DNA of 7,669 bases, from NCBI GenBank assembly GCA_016783865.1, contig JADHVS010000204.1:1-7669 (forward strand). Reading direction: 5' to 3'. Position numbers and translations under genes: made by a program. The notes under the pieces were generated by a model, which had not been told where the DNA came from, searched no databases, and was given only the letters and a program-made list of their open reading frames with translations. This stretch comes from Bacteroidales bacterium. Lineage in GTDB: Bacteria; Bacteroidota; Bacteroidia; Bacteroidales; SM23-62. Each line of letters begins with the position of its first letter. Within the stretch, counting starts at the first letter, position 1. Below are positions 1 through 6,148 of the stretch, piece by piece.

Positions 1-2089
1 ATCCGGAATAGCCGTCACGACGGGCAGTCACTGTAAGGAGATATTTTTTCGAAAAGTCGTAGTTAATTCTACCCATTAAAGATACCAGGCTGAACTCGTC
101 CAGGGTTGTGGACAGATCCTTTGTATCGGCGGAATTCATATAATGGTATAAATTATCATCATTCACAAACCCGTTGGCATCCACATTGGTCCATTCGTTA
201 TTTGTTGCTTCACGGCTGTACAGACCCGTAATACCGATATGATGATCACCAAAATCATTTAAATAGGTAAGAATATTTTCGAATGTCCAGTGGAAGTTGT
301 CTGTCTCACTCACAATGGCACGTCCTCCATATTGCGATCCCGTAAGCGAATTTGTGGGATAATATGTTCCAGCCTTGTTATTCTGAAAATCTGCTCCATA
401 ATTTATCTTATAGGACAGTCCGGGTATGAAGGTAGGTTTGATTTCTGCAAACAGGTTAATGAGCGCTCGTTTCCGTTGGTCATCCGCGGTAGCATTGTCA
501 TTTGCAAACGGACTCGAGAAATATACCTCGGGATACATCGGGAAATGGGTGTATTCTCCATTGTCGTCCCTGAATTTACCATACGGGCTCTGTATAATTG
601 CCATGGAGACACTTGGTACAATACCACCTTCTCCATGATTACTTACCGAGTACTGAAGATTGGAACCCAGTGATAACCAATCGCTCAGGCTATGGCGAAT
701 ATTTGAGCGCAGTGTTATCCTGTCAAAACCGCTTTTCTCAACGATTCCGGGCTGATCAAGATACCCTACTGAGGTATAATAGCTTGTTTGTTCTGTACCC
801 CCAGAAATGCTGAGTACATGATCCTGCTGTATGGCACTCCTTAAGACCAGGTCCAGCCAATCTGTTGTTGTGCCCGCTTGATATTGAGCCTTTTCATTGG
901 CAAACATCCAGTCTAATGGATCACTGCCTGATACGCCTGTTTCCTGCCGGATATGTTCCTGGATAAATTCCACGAAACCGGGGCCATCCAGTGGGTGAAT
1001 AGACCTGTTAGCAACAGATGCGATACCAACAGATGAATTAAAATCTATCATCAGTCTCCCTTTCCTGCCCTGTTTTGTATTGACCAGGATCACGCCATTG
1101 GCTGACCGGGCACCATAAATGGCAGCTGAAGAGGCATCTTTTAATATGGAGACGGATTCAATATCCGAAGGATTAATATCATTCATGTCACCCTCATAGG
1201 GTATTCCATCCAGAATGATTAAAGGAGCATTACTTGCGGATAATGAATTCTCCCCGCGGATACGGATCTCCTGGCTGGCCCCGGGTTCAAAATTGTCCTG
1301 TGTGATCCTCAACCCGGTAACGCCGCCCTGTAGAGTCTTTAGAAGGTTTGTATTCAGGGTTGGTTCCAGCTGCTCCGAGTTTACTGAAATAATAGATCCT
1401 GTCAGGTCAGTTCTCCTCTGGGTTCCATAGCCAACGGCAATCACTTCTTCAATACCGATAATATCGGGTTCCATAGTGATGTCTATCGTGGTTTGATTTC
1501 CGATTTCTATTTCCTGAGTTAGATAACCTATATAGGAATAGACCAAAACGGCTGATTCATCCTCCACCTGGATTGTATATTCTCCTTCCAGGTTTGTGAC
1601 AGTACCCTGTGTAGTTCCTTTAATAAATACGGATAACCCAGGTAATGGATCTCCGTTTTCATCTGTTATTGTCCCGGAAACGGTTCTGGGTTGAAGCAGT
1701 GATTTTGCTTCTGTAAGATACTCGCCCGGAGACAAAACTATCTGTCGATCGATAATCATATAATCTACATCTGTACCATCAAAAACCTGCACCAGAATAT
1801 CGTTAATATTTTGATTTTCAATCTGAATACTAACTTTCCTTTCGATATCAACAAGTTTTTTATTGCACAGGAAATAAAACTCACTCTGGTCCTCGATCGC
1901 ATTTAAAACATTCTCAACAGAAACATTGTTTACATCCAGAGTTAATCGGGTACTCTGCGAATAGGAATCATTCGCAAAAACCTGAAAAACTGTGAGAAAC
2001 ATTAAGATCAGGATATTCCTCATGATTTTAATGATTTTTAAGGAGCTTATTTGCCAAACATACTCCCAAAGTTCAAATGATTTTTTCAT
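1..2089 (-). CDS. SusC-type TonB-dependent outer-membrane receptor with STN domain, C-terminus beyond window
   Basis: Energy-dependent outer-membrane transporter for oligosaccharides, normally paired with a SusD lipoprotein that would lie off the left edge. I read 696 codons without a stop or frameshift. Visible in order: a hydrophobic export signal ending near VFA at residue 39; an STN domain at about 47-120, ending DRQIVLSP; a carboxypeptidase-regulatory-like beta domain at about 136-210 (VSGTITDENGDPLPG); the family motif VGYGTQRRTDLTGSI at 219-233; a plug with LDGIPYEG and SILKDASSAAIYGARSANG up to about 345; then barrel sequence. Family members are usually about 1000 residues, so roughly 300-350 are missing. 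The start at 2089 gives a long N-terminus typical of STN-bearing SusC proteins; the in-frame ATG at 2023 would give a more conventional signal peptide. The STN domain and the upstream sigma/FecR pair indicate trans-envelope signalling control. Substrate is unknown. Confidence 0.95.
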   Translation of the reverse strand, partial: MKKSFELWEYVWQISSLKIIKIMRNILILMFLTVFQVFANDSYSQSTRLTLDVNNVSVENVLNAIEDQSEFYFLCNKKLVDIERKVSIQIENQNINDILVQVFDGTDVDYMIIDRQIVLSPGEYLTEAKSLLQPRTVSGTITDENGDPLPGLSVFIKGTTQGTVTNLEGEYTIQVEDESAVLVYSYIGYLTQEIEIGNQTTIDITMEPDIIGIEEVIAVGYGTQRRTDLTGSIISVNSEQLEPTLNTNLLKTLQGGVTGLRITQDNFEPGASQEIRIRGENSLSASNAPLIILDGIPYEGDMNDINPSDIESVSILKDASSAAIYGARSANGVILVNTKQGRKGRLMIDFNSSVGIASVANRSIHPLDGPGFVEFIQEHIRQETGVSGSDPLDWMFANEKAQYQAGTTTDWLDLVLRSAIQQDHVLSISGGTEQTSYYTSVGYLDQPGIVEKSGFDRITLRSNIRHSLSDWLSLGSNLQYSVSNHGEGGIVPSVSMAIIQSPYGKFRDDNGEYTHFPMYPEVYFSSPFANDNATADDQRKRALINLFAEIKPTFIPGLSYKINYGADFQNNKAGTYYPTNSLTGSQYGGRAIVSETDNFHWTFENILTYLNDFGDHHIGITGLYSREATNNEWTNVDANGFVNDDNLYHYMNSADTKDLSTTLDEFSLVSLMGRINYDFSKKYLLTVTARRDGYSG

Positions 2090-2148
2090 ACTTTTGTAAA
2101 GTTTAGCGATTTAATACTTGAGTTAATTAGGTAGTTTGCTAAATGCAT

Positions 2149-2174
2149 GAGGAAAGCGTGGCCACGCTTTCCTC
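2149..2174. repeat. 26-base perfect palindrome between fecR and susC, possible plus-strand terminator
   Basis: Two 13-base arms, GAGGAAAGCGTGG and its exact reverse complement, abut at 2161/2162. On the plus strand the palindrome is followed at once by six T (2175-2180), the form of a Rho-independent terminator for rightward transcripts. On the minus strand, the coding direction of susC, the following bases are ATGCATTTAG, so there is no real U-tract. As RNA it would be a GC-rich hairpin about 60 bases before the susC start. It may block antisense transcription, act as an attenuator or processing site between fecR and susC, or be a dimeric protein site. The palindrome is certain; its role is inference. 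Confidence 0.7.
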
Positions 2175-2205
2175 TTTTTTAATGTCAGATATCAGGTTTC
2201 ATAAT

Positions 2206-2237
2206 GGGTTTAGTTAAAGGTTAAACATAGGGTTTAG
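2206..2237. repeat. Direct repeats of GGGTTTAG in the fecR-susC spacer
   Basis: The octamer GGGTTTAG occurs at 2206-2213 and 2230-2237, 24 bases apart, with GGTTAAAC at 2219-2226 between them. Read on the coding strand this is CTAAACCC, then TATGTTTAACC, then CTAAACCC, 117 to 148 bases upstream of the susC start. The position suits a promoter or operator for the receptor operon, and TATGTTTA resembles the Bacteroidota -7 element TAnnTTTG with one mismatch. I found no matching upstream element, so function is only suggested. Confidence 0.3.
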
Positions 2238-2254
2238 GTTATTCTCATAATTTA

Positions 2255-3301
2255 TTATGGTTTGTAATAAATTTCTATTTTTCTTTTACCAAAAGTCCCG
2301 TCATTCCTTATTTCCCTGCCATATTCTTTATAATCAATTGGAGCAGAAAGTTTAAGTAACTTTAAAACCTCATCAAGTGTTTCATCTTCAAAAGTAGCCA
2401 GGTATTGATGGGACTTCAACTTCTCGCCCTTAATTATTATATTGACATTGTACCAGCGGTTGATTTTATTGACTACATCTGAAAAGGGTTCATTCCGGAA
2501 TACCAGCTTACCATCTTTCCATGAACTAATTTTCCTTGAATCAACAGGTTCAATTTTATAAGTCGCCTCTTCCACATCATAAATACACATCTGATCTGAT
2601 CCCAGATTTCCCAACCTGTCAACCTTTCCATTGCGTTTCCCGAAAACTTCAACACTACCATTGATAAGCGTAACACTCACCTTTTTCTCCTCGGGGTAAG
2701 CCTGAATATTGAATGCAGTTCCATGTGCAACAACCTCAAAACCAGGACCATTAACAACAAATGCCTTGCGATCAGATGCTACCTCAAAATAAGCTTCACC
2801 CTGAAGCATAATCTCTCTTGATTTCCCTTTGAATTCTGCAGGAAATTCCAGTGAAGAACCTCCATTTAGCCAGCCAGATGAACCGTCAGGAAGATAAAAC
2901 ATGGTGCGGGTTCCAGGCGGAGAGTATATCTCTGAAAAGGCTACTTCACCTCCTGATGGAATAAAATTATCTTTATAAACATACAAAAAGACAAGGACTG
3001 GAATAAATAGAACAGCAGCAATTTTTGTAACTATATTAATAATCTTTCTTATTGGCTTTTTGCGTGCCAACAATCTGGATTCTTCAAGTTTTATCTCACG
3101 ATATATCCTTCCCAGAACAATAGATCCGTCATATCCGTTCAAATCCTGCACTTGTAGAAAATCTCTCCAATAATGATGATAATGCTTTCGCAAGTCTTTT
3201 TCGGCCTCAAGGCTTGAAAACCAATAAATTATTTGATCTCTGTCCCCCTCTATTTCATCTCCACCTAAATACCTATTAATTAATTGAAAATCAATCTTCA
3301 T
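2255..3301 (-). CDS. FecR-family anti-sigma factor (inner-membrane signal transducer)
   Basis: A 348-residue single-span regulator that holds the ECF sigma factor at the membrane and responds to the STN domain of the cognate receptor. Residues 1-87 are the cytoplasmic sigma-binding part, with the basic stretch ARKKPIRK at 79-86. One membrane span lies at about 88-109. The periplasmic FecR domain covers about 124-220, with YSPPGTRTMFYLPDGS, WLNGGSSLEFP, LQGEAYFEV and HGTAFNIQAY. From about 260 follows a DUF4974-like C-terminus (KLVFRNEPFSDVVNKINRWY, then the region around FEDETLDEVLKLL). Length and domain order are normal for Bacteroidota FecR. A purine-rich stretch (AAAAAGAAGAGG) directly precedes ATG, and the conserved N-terminus supports this start. 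It lies downstream of the sigma gene and upstream of susC, the usual order. The spacers on both sides, 246 and 165 bases, are rather long and each holds a hairpin. Confidence 0.95.
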   Translation of the reverse strand: MKIDFQLINRYLGGDEIEGDRDQIIYWFSSLEAEKDLRKHYHHYWRDFLQVQDLNGYDGSIVLGRIYREIKLEESRLLARKKPIRKIINIVTKIAAVLFIPVLVFLYVYKDNFIPSGGEVAFSEIYSPPGTRTMFYLPDGSSGWLNGGSSLEFPAEFKGKSREIMLQGEAYFEVASDRKAFVVNGPGFEVVAHGTAFNIQAYPEEKKVSVTLINGSVEVFGKRNGKVDRLGNLGSDQMCIYDVEEATYKIEPVDSRKISSWKDGKLVFRNEPFSDVVNKINRWYNVNIIIKGEKLKSHQYLATFEDETLDEVLKLLKLSAPIDYKEYGREIRNDGTFGKRKIEIYYKP

Positions 3302-3547
3302 CCTCTTCTTTTTGATACTAATTTACAAAATTTTGGATGAACAAAGGAAGTACAATTAAGTACTTCCAAGTTCATCCTTTCCCTAACTACTAACCATCAT
3401 TTCCCCAACCAAAACTAAACCTAAAATTACCTTTGAAAAGATCTGCTCTATAATATTATGTACCCGTTATGAGCAATAACTCCCAAATGAATTACTAATA
3501 CATATACATTCTAAATTAGCATTATTGCAAAAACCTGAATTGAGTGA
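3302..3547. other. Spacer between sigma factor gene and fecR, no gene seen
   Basis: AT-rich 246-base spacer. Apart from the nested inverted repeat near fecR, I see no open frame that looks coding. On the coding strand there is a TTTG followed 20 bases later by TACATAAT, a weak match to the Bacteroidota promoter pattern (TTTG, about 19 bases, TAnnTTTG), so a separate fecR promoter is possible but not supported. Confidence 0.4.
3335..3377. repeat. Nested inverted repeat (two-part hairpin) between the sigma factor gene and fecR
   Basis: Outer arms GGATGAAC (3335-3342) and GTTCATCC (3370-3377) enclose inner arms GGAAGTAC (3346-3353) and GTACTTCC (3360-3367). The internal loop is 3 and 2 bases and the terminal loop 6 bases (AATTAA). 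All 16 pairs are perfect. It lies 33 bases before the fecR start. On the coding strand the hairpin is followed by AAAATTTTG rather than a clean T-run, so a classical terminator is weak. A partial terminator, an mRNA processing or stability element, or a protein-binding site would all fit. Confidence 0.65.
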
Positions 3548-4144
3548 CTATAAACAGACTATTTGATGAAGAACCAGAAGAAATAGAATAGAAAGTAAGC
3601 TTTCATCAATAAAAGCTTTTTTAAGGAATGTTTTTGCGCTCGAAAGATGGTTTTCAACAGTCTTTTTTGAAATGTTCAATTTCTGGGATATTTCGCTATT
3701 TGATAATCCTGTCCTTTTACTCAATAGAAAAATGTGTTTTTGACGAGGTGGTAAATGATCGATGATTTTTTCAGCTTCAACAAGGAGGTCATTATATTCA
3801 ATTTCTGAAATGGTATTAATATCCTCCATGTCTTTGGTATTTCCAAGTTGAGTAAGATATTTCTGCTCCCTCGATATTTTTCTGAAGTGCTTACGGATTA
3901 AATTGAAGCATACTGTAAAAATCCATGCATCTAAATCCTTAATTTCCTTTAATTTTTTCCTGTCTTTCCAAAGGTTAAAAAACACCTCCTGTACTACCCC
4001 TTCGGCATCTTCCCTTCTTTTTAAATTTCTTAATGAAAAAGAATAGACTCTTAGATGATATCTTTCATAAATTTCATCAAAGGCAGTAGCATCTCCCTTC
4101 ATTAAATTCTTAATCAGGATATGTTCATTTTTTGCTTCCAGCAC
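3548..4144 (-). CDS. ECF-type RNA polymerase sigma factor (FecI-like, Bacteroidota type)
   Basis: A 198-residue alternative sigma factor that directs RNA polymerase to the promoters of a surface-signalling operon, controlled by the FecR protein encoded next. Region 2 spans about residues 20-90, with AFDEIYERYHLRVYSFSLR, EDAEGVVQEVFFNLWKDR and DLDAWIFTVCFNLIRKHFR. Region 4 spans about 120-178, with LPPRQKHIFLL and the helix-turn-helix GLSNSEISQKLNISKKTVE. No extra domains are present. Residues 183-198 form a hydrophobic tail (LLSILFLLVLHQIVCL), seen in many Bacteroidota sigma factors of this class, which might aid membrane or FecR contact. The start is GTG: the codon before it is an in-frame TAA and the first ATG is residue 15, which would cut into region 2. 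I see no clear ribosome binding site. The gene is very AT-rich compared with the sulfatase gene. Confidence 0.93.
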   Translation of the reverse strand: MLEAKNEHILIKNLMKGDATAFDEIYERYHLRVYSFSLRNLKRREDAEGVVQEVFFNLWKDRKKLKEIKDLDAWIFTVCFNLIRKHFRKISREQKYLTQLGNTKDMEDINTISEIEYNDLLVEAEKIIDHLPPRQKHIFLLSKRTGLSNSEISQKLNISKKTVENHLSSAKTFLKKAFIDESLLSILFLLVLHQIVCL

Positions 4145-4680
4145 TTAATTATTAATTTAGGATCGAAGTAAAAATACGAAAATAAGTATATCATTATTAA
4201 AGAATATGCAGAAATCTTTGCTGACAGAAATGTGGAATATTTAAGATCTCTTGCAGGGTATTTTTCCAAGAACTGATATACAGAATACTGCTCCAAATCC
4301 TTCCTGAGTCGTGCAATTCTGTCAACATATTGATTGATGAAGTTTTATTTGGCCTTCCGGACACTGGTAATAACAATGCCCTGGAGAGAAAAACATTATG
4401 AAACTGGATTAGTCTTCAAACTGAACTGGAAAAATCTGGCCATTTTTTTTTGGAATGGAATAAAAGTATGCCTGAAAGTAAATGGTTGGTGGAGGGAAAG
4501 GATTAATGATCAACCAGGAACAAGACAATCAGGTGGTTAGATAAAGTTAATCCCACATGGACTGAACAGGATCCAATCGTCGGTTAACATTGAAGCTCCT
4601 CTCCACAAGCGGCGGGGAAACGAGTTCCTGATTTCGTTGAAGCCTATGCGCTCGCAGGATTCAATCGCAAGTACTGAAGA
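4145..4680. other. 536-base gap without an intact gene, coding-like patches on the plus strand
   Basis: No open frame here looks like a complete gene. Three short plus-strand stretches have protein-like composition but are broken by stops or lie in different frames. Bases 4172-4273 read as a 34-residue segment containing KEYAEIFADRNVEYLRSLAG; about 4390-4500 contains SLQTELEKSGHFFLEWNKSM; about 4610-4676 contains KRVPDFVEAYALAGFNRKY before a stop. They may be remains of a decayed gene or chance. A run of nine T lies at 4443-4451. The gap should also hold the sigma gene promoter on the minus strand, but I could not find a convincing one, nor a terminator after the sulfatase gene. I do not recognise any family. 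Confidence 0.3.
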
Positions 4681-6135
4681 TTATTCTGCAACATTAACTT
4701 TTGGGAGCCAGTATGAAAGGGAATCCATAAGATTCCGGTGCTCCTCTTTTCCTGACAGTTTGTAATATTCGTCCGGATCAGTATCGTGATCATACAGTTC
4801 CTCATCACTGTTATGATAATGGATATACCTCCATCGCTCTGTCCGCACAGCATGATTGTTCTCACCATAAGTTGTAACGGCAGGTTCAAGACGGTCGGCA
4901 TCCGGATCCTTCAATAAAGGTAAAAGGCTGATCCCTTCAAGTTGATCCCAGGGCTCCGAATTCATTAACTCAACCAATGTCGGAAAAACATCAAGCAGGC
5001 TGACTGCTTCGTGACAAACGGCGCCGTCTTCGGGAGTGATTCCCGGAACTGCAATTATTAAAGGTACACGGGTAGACTCCTCCCATAGTGTAAATTTTTC
5101 CCAGTGTTCTTTTTCTCCGATGTGCATGCCATGGTCAGACCAGAGGACAATAATAGTATTTTCCGCCTGGCCACTTTCTTCAAGTCCCCGTAAAAGCCTG
5201 CCCAGCATAGCGTCAGAAAAGGTCATGCTGGCTTGGTAGGCCTGCACTGCCTCCTCCCATTTCCCCTGCTCCAGCAACCATTCCTGCCAGCTACGACGTA
5301 CCCAATTCTCAGTGACAGATGAGACATCATCCAGGTCATTCTCTAAAATTTCAGGTAATACCAGTTCGTCAAGTGGATACGGTTTAAAATATTCCTCCGC
5401 TACAAACCAGGGGATATGCGGGCGAAATATACCAACTGCCAGGAACAATGGTTTGTCATGATCCTTGCTCAATTCCTCAACAGCCCACTCAACCACCTTA
5501 TAATCAGGCATTTCCTCATTACTTCCCAGCGGTCCCCAATCAAAGAAACATGCCGGTCTGTTTTCCGTTCCAGCAGCTACTACCGGTTCCCATGTAACTG
5601 TACCTGCGCTGTCAACAATGTATGATTCCGGCCAGATACTTTCGGGCATGGACCTCTCTTTTGATGGAAAATACTCATCCCAGATATCCGGATCGTTCTG
5701 ATCGACTCCATACCCTGTCCGGACCCAGGATAAGGCATGAAATATTTTTCCTCCTCCCTTTACTGCATAGCCCTGCTCTCTGAAAAACTCAGGAATAGTT
5801 ATGGCATTGGCCAGTACTGGTGATTCTCTCCACAGGTGCTGGTTGTTATATATCCCTGATGTGCCCGGTCTGACGCCTGTCATTACACTGGTTCTGGAAG
5901 GACAGCAAGCCGGGGCAACACAATGGGCATTGTAAAACAGGGTGGATCGTGCAGCAAGCTTGTCAAGGTTTGGTGTAAGCACACCATCCCTGCCACCCAT
6001 ACATCCGCCCCAGTCGTTCATGTCATCAATAGAAATAAAGAGGACATTGGTTTTTTGAGATTCATGCTCAGATATGCACGAACAGATCAGAAGGATGGAT
6101 ACAACAAAAAAAAGTAATCTCCTTGCAGATGCCAT
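4681..6135 (-). CDS. Family S1 (formylglycine-dependent) sulfatase lipoprotein, iduronate-2-sulfatase-like
   Basis: Hydrolyses a sulfate ester, probably on a polysaccharide or oligosaccharide, outside the cytoplasm. The 484-residue protein starts MASARR, then a hydrophobic stretch and the lipobox ICSC, giving a lipidated Cys20. Acidic residues follow (ISEHE), which could favour surface display. Active-site elements are complete: calcium ligands D37 and D38 (SIDDMNDW), the formylglycine precursor C77 in CCPSR (C-x-P-S-R) with R81, K130 and H133 (GGGKIFH), H240 (RPHIPW), D334 and H335 (SDHGMHIGEK) and K347. The DDMNDW and LWEESTRVPLI signatures place it near the iduronate-2-sulfatase-like S1 group. 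The exact substrate cannot be read. A formylglycine-generating maturase must be encoded elsewhere; in anaerobes this is a radical-SAM anSME. An upstream in-frame start at 6231 was rejected because it overlaps the preceding gene and hides the signal peptide. It lies 13 bases behind the DUF5695-like gene, so co-transcription is likely. Confidence 0.93.
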   Translation of the reverse strand: MASARRLLFFVVSILLICSCISEHESQKTNVLFISIDDMNDWGGCMGGRDGVLTPNLDKLAARSTLFYNAHCVAPACCPSRTSVMTGVRPGTSGIYNNQHLWRESPVLANAITIPEFFREQGYAVKGGGKIFHALSWVRTGYGVDQNDPDIWDEYFPSKERSMPESIWPESYIVDSAGTVTWEPVVAAGTENRPACFFDWGPLGSNEEMPDYKVVEWAVEELSKDHDKPLFLAVGIFRPHIPWFVAEEYFKPYPLDELVLPEILENDLDDVSSVTENWVRRSWQEWLLEQGKWEEAVQAYQASMTFSDAMLGRLLRGLEESGQAENTIIVLWSDHGMHIGEKEHWEKFTLWEESTRVPLIIAVPGITPEDGAVCHEAVSLLDVFPTLVELMNSEPWDQLEGISLLPLLKDPDADRLEPAVTTYGENNHAVRTERWRYIHYHNSDEELYDHDTDPDEYYKLSGKEEHRNLMDSLSYWLPKVNVAE

Positions 6136-6148
6136 AATCAATGAATTA

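Noticed and set aside
290..1430. Several plus-strand frames of 70-127 codons opposite the receptor gene
   Set aside because: They are antisense to a continuous susC reading frame with clear domains and show no motifs of their own.
1..2089. Possible frameshift or pseudogene status of the receptor gene
   Set aside because: Codon-by-codon reading from 2089 to the left edge gave one uninterrupted frame with STN, regulatory-like, plug and barrel regions in the normal order.
4114..4296. Minus-strand 60-codon frame overlapping the sigma factor start
   Set aside because: Its composition is unconvincing, it overlaps the sigma factor start out of frame, and it has no recognisable domain or ribosome binding site.
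4145..4340. Promoter for the sigma factor gene
   Set aside because: Sequences such as TATTTTTA resemble the -7 element, but no TTG-type element lies at the expected distance, and AT-rich DNA gives such matches easily.
4334..4540. Plus-strand 68-codon frame in the gap
   Set aside because: The translation is rich in Trp, Lys and Asn without any motif, and a neighbouring frame looks equally protein-like; treated as possible debris, not a gene.
649..4682. Thirteen-base direct repeat AGTACTGAAGATT at 649-661 and 4670-4682, which might mark a recombination junction
   Set aside because: One match of this length is about what chance gives in a window of this size, and the flanks share nothing.
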